Source: Charina bottae (taxonomy: Eukaryota; Chordata; Lepidosauria; Squamata; Charinaidae). From it: a stretch of 64,000 nucleotides of DNA. The position numbers were made by a program, and so were the translations under genes. The stretch is from NCBI GenBank assembly GCA_023362775.1, contig JALMGJ010000003.1, forward strand, positions 82,779,355 to 82,843,354. The letters run 5' to 3'. Each line of letters begins with the position of its first letter. Position 1 is the stretch's first letter. Below the pieces are notes generated by a model. The model did no database searches. It worked only from the letters and a program-made list of their open reading frames with translations, and had not been told where the DNA came from. Positions 11,548 to 24,100 of this stretch are shown piece after piece.

Positions 11548-12014
11548 CACTCCTCACTGCACTCTGAACTCTACATTGGAGAAACCAAACAACCTATGTA
11601 CAGGAGGATGGCCCAACACAGGAGAAGTAACACCACAGGACCAGAGTCAGCAGTTTATCTTCATTTATAGGAAAAAGGACACTCATTTGAGGACATTAAT
11701 GTTCACATTTTAGACAGAGAAGATAGGTGGTTTGAGAGAGGGGTCAAGGAATCCATTTATGCCAACTTGGAAAATCCTTCCTTGAATAGAGGTGGGGGCC
11801 TCAGGCACAATCTTTCTCCCATCTTTCTCCCCGCATTGTCTTCTGTGCCTAGGAAGATTAAGACCATTTCACAAGCTCAACAGCAGCATGGCGATCTTAA
11901 CGATCCTCCTTTAGATAATAAAAGGACTTAAAATAACATCTCAATATAACCATGACCCCAGGTGTAAGGTCACACAGCTACCTAGAAACATATTTAGGAT
12001 TCCCTTACCAACTT

Positions 12015-12062
12015 TGCTCAGACTGAAGAAGCTCCTTGGATAAGGAGCGAAAGGTTTCCACT
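12015..12062 (+). ncRNA. hammerhead-like motif, right Penelope arm
   Basis: CTGAAGA (12023-12029), a perfect seven-pair stem GCTCCTT / AAGGAGC, then GAAA (12049-12052). This is the conserved hammerhead core order. The short helix III and the cleavage-site side are diverged (GAAAGGTTTC), so activity is doubtful. Confidence 0.5.
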
Positions 12063-13954
12063 GAGAAAATAGAAATCCAGTTGACATGATTCAAGCTACA
12101 GACAATTCCACCTGGATGACTGAGAACCTTCATAGACATATTGGTTCAGACATATTTCCCATCCTCCTATTATTCAAGAGCAGAGTGACAAAATCAGAAG
12201 TGACAAGTGTGGTGCTGATAATAAAATATCAGTTGTCTAGTTAAAAGAAGCATCCAGTTGATTGAAATTGATTTGCAGTTCTAATGGTTACTAATGGTTA
12301 TTTAGGAGGAGCGTCTCTGACTAGAGCACATTAAGTTCACTCAGTATTCCAATGAAATTCCTAGATGGATGCTGTATCTGTAAGATTTCTGCCCAGCAGC
12401 AGGTTTCCTATTCTTTTCCTCTCAATCCAGCCAAACAGTTTCCATCCTGTCACAGCTCCTCCTGTTGGAGCAATCATCTGTGACAGAGAACTACATGATT
12501 ATTATTTTCATGGCTTGCTGAATACTCTGAAGAACAAGGTATAATTAAAATTTTATCAAACTCATTAGTAATTACATGTATGTCACGGTTAATCAGTTGC
12601 ATAATTTTGTAATCATTGTTCACACTGTGGAGTGTAATTATTCTCCAAGCTTTGCCTGCTTCGTGCTTCCATCTCCTTTCCACACAAACATCCTCAAAGA
12701 ATTATTCTATGAAATGGCAGGGTTTTTTCTTCCTTATCTTTTGCTCTGCCAATAACATGTACACACTGAAATCATCAGCTTATCCAGCGTGGCCACATCT
12801 TCTCTAAAAAAAAATTATACGTGTGAAATCCTATCCACCAAAGGATTCACTTTACCTCTAGACCATAGGGTCAGTTACAGCCACTGGAAACAATGGAACA
12901 TAGCCCAGTCTTTATTAATTGGGGCATCCCATTCATAGCTGGAAGAGATGATTGGGCTTTGGAGCATGTGCTTTCAAAGAAATCGCTGAAGTGAAGGAAC
13001 AATAGAGAACCCGATACTTCCCTAGGGAGATAAGGAAGTGCCAAGTAATGAGCAACCTGAGGAAGACAGATAAAAATGCACCTAGGCTCGTATGCAAAAA
13101 ACAAGGGTGCCTCTGCTCATTGGACTAATTGACACTCTGAGCATCCTCACCTATTCATGGAGAACTGTTTCCCATTTTTAAAACAGCCACAGGTTCACTA
13201 TATTTACGCTGGGATGTATGGCCAGTATGGAAAATAAGCATCCCCTTCTTTCCTGAGCATAGATGAATTCTCAGAATATTCAAGAGCACCACTTCCATCT
13301 AGAAAACACATTCCTTCTCCCTTGCTCACATCACCAGTATGTGCCTTCATAGCTTTCAGAGAGCTATATTGATTTTATAATTTGTCTTTATCTGATCATC
13401 CAGTTTCTGCATTAAAGCAAATTGTCTCCTGTTTGTTCTGTCTTTGAAGTGTGAGATAAAACTGCTACACTGTTACTAGCTGGACATTTAAATAATATTA
13501 ATATAATCCCTCATTAACTATGGGTCTCTGCTGTGTACACATGGACAGATTTTTTTTCCTCTGATGCTCTTAGTTTGATCTCTGCCATTTTGCAGTAGAT
13601 TTGCTAAATTGTTCCTGCTGAATATATCTCTTGTTTGGCATGCACATATGGCCAGGGACAGAATTTAAATAGAAATATTTAAAATGCATCCACAGTTCTC
13701 ATGGCTGACTTGACAGAAATCTCCAGGCCTCCAGTGAAATCAATAAGAAAGGACTTTGTAATGAGTAAATGGGATATGGAAAATCTGAAGATTCTACAGC
13801 AATCCACATATATTATAATCTGACATAGTTCTCAGGCCTCATGGATGTAAACTTGTTAATTTGCTACAAAGGGGATGGGTGGGACTGGAGTCAAGTAATA
13901 GGTATCCAAAAATATTTTGTATAGCAGGTTAAAATTTGAAACAATTGAGCTTTA

Positions 13955-14317
13955 CTGATGGTCCTTATTTAACAACCATTCATTCAGCAACTGTTTGAAC
14001 TTGCAATAGCGTTAAATGAGTGTACAACTATTCCAGCCATCACAGCGTCCCTGCAGTCACGTGATTGCGATTTGCGACATTCCCTACCGGCTTTCCATAA
14101 GCAAAATCAATGGGGAAGCCAGCAGGAAGTTGGAAGTCGCAATCACATGAGGTCCTTGCTTAAGGACCCGCGTGGTCCTCGCTTTATGATGGTAACCAGG
14201 GACTGCTGGAACTGCCATCACTAAGTAGTGTGGTCACATGACATCGCGCTTTACAACCACATCACTTAGCAATGGAAATTCCAGTCCCAATAACTGTTGT
14301 TAAGTGAGGACTACCTG
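13955..14317. mobile_element. Tc1/mariner-type MITE
   Basis: The ends CTGATGGTCCTTATTTAACA and TGTTAAGTGAGGACTACCTG are imperfect inverted repeats, flanked by TA on both sides (13953-13954 and 14318-14319). The inside is a run of AACTGTT / CACATGAC / TTAAGTGA segments typical of a very common squamate non-autonomous family. No transposase is encoded. Confidence 0.85.
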
Positions 14318-15400
14318 TAGTCATTTTTAGTGCTGTATGGAAAGATTAGGGACATAGCAGCTGAATGAAAGGGTGGCTCAACCACACTGAATATACTTTG
14401 TTGAATTGGTGCTTTCTAGATGCATGTGTTGGCTCTTGTCCATGCTGTCCACAGATACCAACACCTGATGATAAGATGGCCAGCAGTGCTATTCTAGCAT
14501 CTTGGCATTGGCTTCTGGGCTTTCTGAAAAACTGGAACAAATGTTTACCTCAGCTTTACTACCTGGTACAGAGTGGATAGCTTCTTAAAATGTGGTAGCT
14601 GTTTAACCTCTCCAGCACTAATTTCTAGTTGAAAGTGGAAGCACCGTTTCATGGCATCCTCATTCCATGAAGTATTTGGAAGAGGAGCACTCATCTGATT
14701 GGATAAGCAGCAAATGCTAAAATAAATTTGGTCCATTTTAAAATCATAATGGAGTCACTGATATATTTGCTCCAAGGCAGCAAGATACCTGCATATTTCT
14801 AGCTTCTACTTCGCTGTCTCATCCAAAGCTCTAACTGGTGAGGACTCTCCTTCCTTATTCACATTTCCAGTTGAACAACCTGTATTGTCCCCTACACTAA
14901 AAGTACTGGCAGCCATTTGTTTCTCAGTAACAGTAGAGGTCACAGCTCATGGAGTTGACTCAGTCCAGGATTACTCTTCTGCTTTCTTATCAGACTCCTT
15001 GCCTTAGTGATTGAAAAGTTGTTTTTTCCCCAAATACGAGTTGACCAGGCTGGCCAAGCTAGATCAGGCAACCACTTGAGTAAGAGAAGCAGACAGAACA
15101 GGATAACAGTAGACAGCACTTCCCTCCCTTCCTCCCTCTCTTTAGTTTCCCATGGCAGCATAGCTGGTTTTGACTACAGTTTCTTTGCATTGGGAAATGG
15201 GAAGAAGCAGGAGTTGCTGGAGCCTCAGGAGTCTGAGTTTTAGGAGAGGTTTTATGTTCTTGGAGTCACTGCTTCCTCAATTGCAGAAGTCTGATAACAA
15301 CTGGCTTGGTCGCCAATCCAGAAGGGGGGCTTGGCCTGTGGGGGGCATATGCCCTGTGGCCTCTCTGAAGCTTCCACCCATGTCCAGCTTAACATTAAGG

Positions 15401-15535
15401 CAGGGGTCCCCAACCTGTAGGCCATGGCCCACTAGTGGGCTGCGGGGCTCCCGCCTGCAAACCCCACCCTCCTGGTCCGTGGAAAAATTGTCTTCCACGA
15501 CTGGTCCCTGGTGCCAAAAAGGTTGGGGACTGCTG
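15401..15535. mobile_element. hAT-type MITE
   Basis: It starts CAGGGGTCCCCAACC and ends GGTTGGGGACTGCTG, and is flanked by a perfect 8-base duplication CATTAAGG (15393-15400, 15536-15543). Duplication length and CAG ends fit the hAT superfamily. It is 135 bases long with no coding capacity. Confidence 0.92.
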
Positions 15536-16849
15536 CATTAAGGCACATTGATGTGGACTAATTATTGTAATGATTGGACACGTGGAATCACAGAGATGAA
15601 AACACTAGATTTCACCTAATTCATTAGCATCATACGAAGCAGACCTTCTCTTCCCAGGACTTTTCCTCCTCATTTCTCCTGTGAAATGCATATGCATTTC
15701 TGTTAAAATATTTTGAAGGTTTGCATACCCCTGGTTTTCTTTTCTGACTGAAAAATGTTAATGTACCTATGCTAGAGGAATTTTAAATTTTTAAAAAATG
15801 CCTTCCACTTTAACTGCTAAAAAGGTCACTTAACATAATCTTAAAATTGGAAGCCTGGAAATGCTTGAGGGCATTAAATTATAAGAAATGTTAATATTTA
15901 AGCATTTTGGAATAGATTCCCCTGCCCCCATATAAATCTAATACGTGCTCTTTTGCAATATATCTTTCCTTTTTTTTTTTTTTGGTTAAGGCTCTTGATT
16001 CATGGGACTGTGATGGGCAGTTTTAAAACCGATTGAATTGTCTTTCATTGCTTCTCTTTGTGACTGTGCATGTAATTAAAGACATTCCTTGTGTGCATAA
16101 GGCAGCAGCCACCATTAAACTAGGCTGTCTGTGCAAACTGCAGTGTTTGCCTACATTTGGAGATGATAGGGATGGGTTCATGCAACATGCTAAGCCAGGA
16201 TTTGCTTAACAGTCACATAGAAATAAACCGTAATTGGCTGGCTCATACAACTCACTAATCATGTAGTAAGCTAATGGGCTGGAGTTAAAAATACCTTAAA
16301 TCAGAAACAAGCTACATTATCACTTAGTATATTATATAAACACAGTCTATGTAAGGGAACAAATTAACATGGCTACTCATGTGATTCACATCAACCTTTG
16401 GTCTTAGACTAGTTAATCTTGCCATGGAATATTGTGTTGTCTTTTTTCATTTTTGTTTCCAGAGCACTGATTCATAATAGAGTTGTGCGGCTCCTCAGAT
16501 TTGACAGAGAAAACGTGCTTCTGACCACTCTGGGGCACTCATATGGGAAGTAGCTCTTTCCCCAGGACAGTGCAGCTGCACTGTGTAGGTACAACACAAT
16601 TTTGGCAGAGATGTATTTGGTTTAAGAAACTGCTGACAGATACTATATGTGTGCCCATGTATGTTCCAAAGCACCCTTTTCCCTTTGAATCCAAAGTGCT
16701 GCACAGCCCTACAGTAATTCATTAACAGACTGAACCTTAGTATTATGTAATTTTTAATGGACAAAGAATATAGATATATGGGGATACAAATCCACTCAAA
16801 GATTTTAGGGTGGCAGAGGTCTCTTTGATACATTCTGTTCTGTTCACAG

Positions 16850-16861
16850 GTCACACGATAG
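16850..16861 (+). CDS. TAFA3: TAFA last coding exon (VTR stop)
   Basis: The acceptor tract CTCTTTGATACATTCTGTTC leads to TGTTCACAG, then GTC ACA CGA TAG. In phase 0 with the exon at 9236-9360 this completes KVKTTK-VTR, the C-terminus I know for TAFA3 and TAFA4 (TAFA2 ends differently). A three-codon last coding exon is the normal gene structure of this family. The match of phase, residues and splice signal together makes chance unlikely. Confidence 0.88.
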   Translation, partial: VTR

Positions 16862-17215
16862 ATCTTGGAAGATCCACTCTTATCAGGTATCATCTTCATT
16901 GACATGGCCAGCGTTCCAAAAATGGCACAATATGGCTTTTGTTCAGGTGCAAGATACTTCTCGTATGCTCTGCAGAGTTGGAAATACGAGGACTTCCTTG
17001 GTACAGGATATAATGCATTTGAGGTATAGGATGGCTACTTTTTATGGGCACTTTATTAATCTTCCTCAAGTACATCTGCCTAGGGAATGGTGCTGCAGTC
17101 TGCTTCCTTTTGCAAGAACAATACCAAGGATTAAACAACAGGGTTGGTATCCCTGTCTTGGCAGATATCTTGGAAATTTTTCCTGTTTTTGAAAATAAAA
17201 TATTGCATCAGCTAC
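16862..17215 (+). other. TAFA3: TAFA 3' untranslated region
   Basis: About 350 bases of non-repetitive sequence from the stop to just past the first AATAAA. Open frames on both strands here (for example 16495-16905 minus) are incidental. A longer alternative 3' UTR cannot be excluded. Confidence 0.6.
17194..17199 (+). terminator. polyadenylation signal
   Basis: Canonical AATAAA about 330 bases after the TAFA stop codon; GCATCAGCTACTGATT follows as a possible cleavage region. Confidence 0.6.
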
Positions 17216-19511
17216 TGATTAAGTAAGTGCAGCCTCAAAGGTATTTAACCATCAGTTGCTACCAATTCTACAATTCTGGGTCTTGAATGCAGTTACAACA
17301 ACTCCCTTCTGTTCCATAATTTTTATTCCATATCATGGAGATGTACCTGTGTGGTGAAAAAAAAAATTCTTCCCTTTCTGCTCAGTTAACTATTCTCCAA
17401 TAGTTAATGCATAGAGTCTGTTGATGGCCCCAAAGGGAGAAACCCCACCAGCTTTCCTTCCTTTTAGCTAGCCTGTGTCTCTAAGCTGGCTGCGTTGATT
17501 GCTACAAGAATTGGGAAGTTGAATGGATGATGTAATGATGATTCAACATAAAATTAGGATATTTACAAATGATTTCCTGTTTTGTTGGCTACATAGATAA
17601 CAAACTTTGAGAATCTGGGTCTAAGAAACCAAACTCTGATCTTTCAAAAAAGATCATGCAGTTATTCCAATATTTATCCAGATAGCAGTTAAGATTCTTT
17701 GCCTAGGTTATGGGAAAACCTACAGTAGAGACAGCAGTTTCAAAAACCTTGATGAAAGAAGTATTTTCCATTTGATTTCCACAAAAGATATTCTCCCTGG
17801 TCGTCCCTAATCCAGTTCAGCAATTACTTTAATCAGGTTTATTATAGTTTTAAGTCTTTGATACCTTTAAAGTTATAAGGATAATTTGTTGGGGAAGTTC
17901 TATTAAAAGTCTGAGAATGAGGAAAGTATTGTCTTTCGCTTTGCTGTGTTGTGCTTGGTTGAGTTTAAATTTTATTTGGAGACTTGAGTTAGTTTAATTA
18001 CCCATTTAGTATTAAATAAATTCTTGTAACTGACAACTGTAATGAGTACAAATCCCTCTCGGGCAAATTATTGTTTTTAATAATCTATTCTTTATGGAAA
18101 TAATGCTAAACTCCCTAGTTTATTATTTCACTCCTATTAGTATTGGGGGATGAAGGAGCATCCACTTGACTTTGGTTAGTTAAGACAAGGTTTTGGAGAA
18201 AATTTTTTAAGGCTGCTAGAGGAAATCAACAGACATAGAACAGCATTATCTCTGGCAAAATTAATGTCATATTTTGATAATCTGTCTTCCCAGTGGAAAA
18301 CTATAGTTAGGGCCTACATAACATTTCAGCGCAAATGGGAACATTAGTTATGAAGATGGAGACAGGTTTCCTTTAACATAAGTCATTATTAATCTTTTCT
18401 AGTTAACTATTGAAATCCACTCCCAGTTTATGAGCATCTGTAAAAATGTTCCATATCTGTATCCTATTATGGCTACTTTGATTCCTGAAGTTCTATTGAT
18501 ATAATCTAGGAATGAGGCTGAGAGTATATAAATTGCAAAGTAATATCCAAAGTCAATATCTAATTCCAACTAATTTAGATGGATTGGAGTATCCAGGAAG
18601 AATGTAATGGGCAAGCAGATGCACCTTCCCAACTTTGCCTTGCCCTGCCCTGTTTTGGAGTGGCCTGGCCTCCATGCTGTGACTGTATGACCCGCTGACT
18701 TTGTTATCTCAACGTTTTTGTAACAAACTATGTTTTACTTGCTTCAGATGCTATGTAAATACCAGACTGTGAAATATTAAAGTTCGTTTTGATCTCTGCA
18801 AGGCAATTTGTTTGTTTTTTATTCTTTCCAAGCCAATGGAAAATTAGACAGAACTTGTGTAAGGCAGGTCTGGATTCACTCTTCCTGTCTGTCCATCATT
18901 AGGAAACTAAAAAGAATGGGACCAAATCTGATGTACGAGAGAAGCTGGCAAGGAAAAGATCAAGTTAAAAAATGGGCTTCATCAGCTGAGAAGGAAAAAA
19001 AGCCCAGAAAAATATTTCCAAACACATCCCTATGGGATAGATAGCTGGGCACTGGATTGGAGTATTGTCAACTGCTCCATTGTAAGCACCCCTCCCTCTT
19101 CCCCATCACATCACCCAGAGCAGAATATATGCAGTCTTCCTCATGTTTCCCAGTGCATACATGTACACAAGACCCACAGAGGCAACACGTACACATCTGC
19201 CTTGAGTAGACACAAACACACCTACACAGGCAACACATATGCATCAATCCTGATTAAGCCTTTACAGGCATGCCCACACACACACACACACACATGCACA
19301 ACACTTGGTTACACAAAGAAAATACAGATGCCTCATACGGCTACTGCTGATAAAGGGGTTGTAAAGAATTCAAAAAGTTATGTTCTGCATTCTTTCCCTA
19401 TCTTGTTTTAATTATGAGATTCCCGTGGGCAAAGTGGGAGGAAAAGGTAGATTCTGAAGACATATAGTGAAGTGAAAAAAGTGAGCATTATGCATATGGA
19501 AAGGAGAGAAA
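17216..19511. other. intergenic sequence downstream of TAFA
   Basis: No gene is recognised. Bases 18605-18808 look somewhat like an LTR end (TTAAAGTTCGTTTTGATCTC near 18778) but lack duplications. A short CA repeat lies at 19275-19292. Confidence 0.5.
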
Positions 19512-19720
19512 AGAAGCTGGGTAGTATAGGAGTTAAGTTGTTGGCCTGGCACAGGGAAGACCCAGGGTGAAGACCACCCTTAGTCACTGAAACTTAATGG
19601 GTGACTTTGGGCCAGTCAGTCTCAATCCAATCTTCTTCACAGGGTGGGGAAAATGGGAGGCCACCTTGAACCCCTGAACAATTGGCAGGTAGAAACCAAA
19701 TTAATAAACAATATGCTCTC
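19512..19720 (+). mobile_element. tRNA-headed CORE-SINE, diverged
   Basis: A degraded tRNA-like head (GGGTAGTATAGGAGTTAAG) is followed by the CORE motif GGGTGACTTTGGGCCAGTCA and TTCTTCACAGGGTGGGGAAA. It is the same family as the copies at 19931 and 25294 but more decayed. Confidence 0.75.
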
Positions 19721-19798
19721 ATGTAACATGTCTGTTGGTTTTCCTCTTCATACAATGGTTTGCAAAAAAGCCCAAGGATTGTGACCATTTCCCCAGGC

Positions 19799-20430
19799 TT
19801 CAGACTGCACTTATTTATTTATTTAATTTATATAGCTGCCCATCTCAGACCAGTGACTCTGGGTGGCTAACGATAATAAAAAACAGTCAAACAGTTAAAA
19901 AGATTAAGATTAATTAATTAAGATTAATTAAGAGAGCCAGTTTGGTCTAGTGGTTAAGGCAATAGGCTAGAAACCAGGAGACACTGAGTTATAGTCCTGC
20001 CTTAGGCATGAAAGCCGGCTGGGTGACCTTGAGCCAGTCACTATCTCTCAGCCCAACTCACCTCACAGGGTTGCTGTTGTGGGGAAAATAGGAGGAGGAA
20101 GGAGTATTTGGTATGTTCGCTGCCTTGAGTGATTTATAAAAATAATAAAGGCGGCATAGAAAATAAAATAAATAAATAAAAACAATACAGAAAATGAAAT
20201 ATAAATACAGTGAAGAGATATTAAAATCCATCAGTGTCAGCACAACCATGAAACGGGGCCCTTCACACACTCGGGGCCCCAGGCCCGGGCACAAAGCCAG
20301 GTCTTCAAGGCCTTCCGAAAAGCCAAAAGGGTTGGGGCCATCCTAATCTCAGGAGAGAGGATATTTCAGAGGGCAGGTGCCACGGCAGAAAAGGCACGTC
20401 TCCTGGTCCCTGCCAGCCGACATTCCTTTA
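19799..20430 (-). mobile_element. CR1/L2-type LINE 3' end, split by a SINE
   Basis: TTTATTTATTTATTTAATTT and GCTGCCCATCTCAGACC at 19799-19850 are the reversed 3' UTR. The reversed ORF2 tail resumes at about 20280-20428 (AAGCCAGGTCTTCAAGGCCT, GGCAGGTGCCACGGCAGAAA). The CORE-SINE at 19931-20180 sits between them. The coding part is badly diverged. Confidence 0.75.
19931..20182 (+). mobile_element. tRNA-headed CORE-SINE nested in LINE
   Basis: Head AGCCAGTTTGGTCTAGTGGT, then a CORE segment GGGTGACCTTGAGCCAGTCA, then CACAGGGTTGCTGTTGTGGG and an AAAATAAAT tail. Pol III-type box A and B positions are recognisable. It interrupts a minus-strand LINE remnant. Confidence 0.88.
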
Positions 20431-20879
20431 TTTATTTTGAATAATTGTATCCCACTTCTCTGTTACAAGACTCAATCTAATTGACTGCAAGCATAGTTTG
20501 CAAGGATAGAAAGATTTTACATAGCACAACAGATCTTCCACCACTATGTGTTTGTGCATGTGTTTATCTCTGCTTTTAAATTTAGTTCTATTGCTAGCAA
20601 TGGAGTAGAAACTAAATTATTAAAGCTATGATAAAATAATAAAGAACGAATTTCATCATAGATGGCTAAGTGCATAAAATTTATTATTGAGACATCCTTT
20701 CTTATACATTGAAAACCAGAAAATATAGTTATCTGTAAAGCCTTAGTTTAAAACAAAGATAACTAGTTTCAAATTATGACGGATAATTCTATCCTTTTAG
20801 TTTTCCAAAATATAGCAAAGAAAATCTTTCCTATATATGACACTGATTTCTACTTCTTGGCAAGATATAAGATATATAA
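20431..20879. other. non-coding, nothing recognised
   Basis: AT-rich sequence between two LINE remnants, with no recognisable repeat or exon. Confidence 0.5.
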
Positions 20880-21468
20880 GGGGCTACCCTTGAAGAGTAT
20901 CCGGAAGCTACAGCTGGTCCAGAATGTGGCCGCGCGAGCAGTCTTAGGAGCCCCAAGGAGGGCACATGTAACACCGCTGCTCCGTGAGCTGCATTGGGTG
21001 CCAGTCTGCTTCTGGGTCGAATTCAAGGTGTTGGTTATCACCTTTAAAGCCCTACATGGCATGGGGCCAGGTTACCTGAGGAACCGCCTCACCCCCGTTA
21101 CATTGACCCGTCTCACCCGGTCAGGCAGAGAGGGCATGTTACGGACCCTGTCCATGAAGGATTGCCGATGGCAGGGTCCAGGAGGAGGGCCTTCTCTGCC
21201 GTAGCACCCGCCCTTTGGAACAACTTATCCCTGGAGCTAAGACAGGCCCCCACTCTCCCGACCTTCCGGAAGAGGGTGAAGACATGGTTATGCCACCTCA
21301 CCTGGGATGGGAGGGGGGACAGTCACTCATGGGGGTGGCTGGCGCCGTGAGATTTTATTGTAGTGTTTTTAATAATTGTTATTTTATTGTTGTAAGATGC
21401 CCAGAGTCGTCGTGTACGAGATGGGCGGCCGAGAAATTTGATAAATAAATAAGCAAATAAATAAATAA
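20880..21468 (+). mobile_element. CR1/L2-type LINE, 3' end
   Basis: Encodes GLPLKSIRKLQLVQNVAARA, ELHWVPVCFWVEFKVL and GPGYLRNRL in one frame to about 21200, then AFSAVAPALWNNLSLE to a stop at 21350 in another, so it has a frameshift near 21170. A 3' UTR with CCCAGAGTCGTCGTG and an AAAT tail follows. Truncated at its 5' end. Confidence 0.9.
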
Positions 21469-23490
21469 CCCAAGCATGCAGTTGGACAAAGCATTACACC
21501 CTTTCCCACTCCCGTTCTCTAATGTTTTATCATTTCTTTGCACCTCAGTTATATAGGAATAAAGCCCTTTTGTTTTCAGTGGATTGGGTCCTGGCCAAAT
21601 TAGTTATCCTATAGTCTCACTGCTTCCATCTGAAGTAAAGGGTGACTAAATATCTGAATCCAGCTTTGTGTGAATAAATGCTTAAGCTGAGCAAAAATGG
21701 CTTTCCATCCTATTTGTCGGTAGCAAAATATGAGAAGAAGTTTGGCTGAATTTTATGCTGCGAGAGGCAAGTTCTCCCGAACAGTTGCAGGGGAGGCCCT
21801 TAAAAAGGGATTTTTCTTTTACCATTAGTAGTGAATTATTTAGTGCAGGATGACAAAAGAGGTGGACTAAAAAATGACTAGAAGGTATAGTGAAGCTTTG
21901 TCTGGAATTCAGCTTTGTCTGGAATTCTGCATCCTATTTGGGGGTAGAAAAATTAGGGAACTGCTTTGGCCATTGTTAGCAAAAATTCAGGGGTGTCTGA
22001 AAATTAATACTCATTGAGAATTTATCCAAATCCCCTTTTTGTAAAATTTCAACCCAGCTCTAAATACAGGTGGCTGCTACCCCATCAACTCCTGTTTGGT
22101 CCAAAATTGCCAAGAGTTTTCCCCAAAGCTTAAGAAGATGTAAACAGTGATTACATTTCTGACTGATAGCTGCAGTGAGGCCCATTAATTTAGCTCTTCA
22201 CCCCTAGGTTCTTCTGATTTCTAGATTTTAGGTTGTGTTCAATGTGTGGAAAATTGAGGCAATTTCCCTGTGCTGGGAATCCAACATCTCACTGAAACAC
22301 TTTAAAAAGATGATACTGCCACTGGGGAATTGGGCTAAAGTGTTAAAGCTTCTGTTAATTTCATTACTCTTTAAGGTAGTGTTTAACGTAAGTTAATGGA
22401 GCAGTGAACATGCAGGGCTGTGCTAAGCCTGAAGATATGCATGTCCCCTTTTTGTGTGTAGTTTTACACTGAAAGTATGTTAAATTTAAAATGTATAAAA
22501 TTATATGTTTTTGTTAAGTCTGAAATATAGCTAGAGGAGGTAAGTGTTTAAGCAGCAGGGACAATTGGTAAGAACCTGCTTTTTATTTGCCTTCAACTGT
22601 ATTTTCTCATGTGTAAGTAATCAATTACATTCTTGTGAAGGGCAGATATGTCACTGGTGGCTGAATAAATTGTTGCCGTGGGAATTCTGATTAATTGGGA
22701 GGGAATGCACTTAAGACCAGCAGACAAAAGTATTGATGTAGGAACAAGAAAGAGAAGCAGCCTTCCACCAAATTGCCAGTGGCCATGCTGACAGTGATGA
22801 TGCAAATTGGACTTCAATATATTTGGATGGCACAAGGTTGTGGGTGGCTGTGCAGAAAGTATTCATCAAATTGTGGGGGCTTCAGACAGTGTGCCTGCAG
22901 AACCAAAGTAGTAGTCTATTGCAGAGCAGTTTAAAGTTTTCCAAGGTGAATTAGGGCTTTTGTGAAATGGCTCAAAATGGATCAGATTGATCCTGAAGAA
23001 AGGTGGGGTGGGGGTGGGGGGAGATTCAGGAGACAGAGACATTCTCAGATTAAAACTATGCACCACTTTAAATAGATCCATAAATTAGATCGGGTAGCAG
23101 TGGATATGCTGCATATCTGTAGCAGCTCTGTATTGTATGTACATCTTCATTACCCTAGAATTATTCTTATTTGCTCTACTGCAAGGCCAAAGGTAACAAC
23201 AGCACTTAATGGCTCCTTCGTTGTTGTCAACTGAGTTAATTGTGGGATTGCCGTTTCTAGTAAATGAGCTGGCACATACACACAAAACCTAGTTAAAATG
23301 ATGTTTTATTTCTGTATTACAAAAATGTAGTACTTTAGTACTGATCAGTTTCATTTGAAAGTAATGTAAAAAACAATTCAGGCAACAAGAGTTCTGAAAG
23401 TCAGGCTGATATTAGATGAAGGAAGTAATTCTATGTTATAATAAAAACCCATTGGCCTGCAAGATGTATTTTGAAGAAAGAAGAGAATGT
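21469..23490. other. non-coding, nothing recognised
   Basis: No exon or family-level repeat seen. A G-rich patch GGTGGGGTGGGGGTGGGGGG near 23002 could form a quadruplex. Confidence 0.5.
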
Positions 23491-23502
23491 ATTCTTTTGT
23501 AT

Positions 23503-23896
23503 TTGTTGTTGTTGTTGTTCAGTCGTTTAGTCGTGTCCGACTCTTCGTGACCTCATGGACCATAGCACGCCAGGCCTTCCTGTCCTCCACTGTCTCCCGG
23601 AGTTTACTCAAATTCATGTTCGTTGCATCGGAGATGCTATCTAACCTTCTCATTCTCTGCCGTCCCCTTCTCCTTTTGCCTTCAGTCTTTCCCAGCATCA
23701 GGGTCTTTTCCAGTGAGTCCTCTCTTCGCATTAGGTGGCCAAAGTATTTGAGCTTCAGCTTCAGTATCTGTCCTTCCAATGAGCAGTCAGGGTTGATTTC
23801 CTTTAGGATTGACTGATTTGACCTCCTTGCAGTCCAAGGGACTCTTAAGAGTCTTCTCCAGCACCACAGTTCGAAAGCATCAATTCTTCGGTGCTC
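23503..23896 (-). mobile_element. Bov-B (RTE) LINE 3' end
   Basis: The minus strand encodes the Bov-B ORF2 C-terminus: RIDAFELWCWRRLLRVPWTA, YFGHLMRREDSLEKTLMLG, AWRAMVHEVTKSRTRL. A CAA-repeat tail lies at 23503-23518. A perfect 12-base duplication ATTCTTTTGTAT flanks it (23491-23502, 23897-23908), so this is a 5'-truncated but otherwise clean insertion. Bov-B is the presumed partner of the Sauria SINEs in this window. Confidence 0.95.
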
Positions 23897-24100
23897 ATTC
23901 TTTTGTATATAGCTTTCCAATTCCTACTGAAGCCAGTACTGAGTAAAATAACTGAAGAATATAAACAAATCCATTCAAAAAGAGGTATAGCACTCTGACA
24001 CGCACATATAATCCACATGCATACACAATGCATACACGCAAACCGTCCTGAACTGTCAGCTGAAATAGATCTAACGAAGCTCAACTGCGAGGTAATGTTA

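Larger units (their letters stand above)
11006..12140. mobile_element. Penelope-like element inserted as an inverted repeat
   Basis: Two near-identical arms of about 540 bases (11006-11547, minus sense, and 11562-12104, plus sense) face each other across a 14-base spacer. The right arm continues with 36 bases absent from the left. The whole is flanked by a perfect 13-base duplication TTGGTTCAGACAT (10993-11005 and 12141-12153), so it was inserted in one event in this folded form. Each arm carries the C-terminal part of a Penelope GIY-YIG endonuclease and a terminal hammerhead-like motif of the Neptune type. Confidence 0.88.

Noticed and set aside
15120..15243. Possible alternative terminal exon in the TAFA intron
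   Set aside because: A strong pyrimidine tract and CTTTAG precede an open stretch to a stop at 15243, but the peptide is unrelated to TAFA and nothing supports use of the site.
16150..16340. Possible MITE (GCTAAGCCAGGATTTGCTTA ...)
   Set aside because: It resembles repeats I have seen in reptile DNA but no terminal inverted repeat or duplication could be demonstrated.
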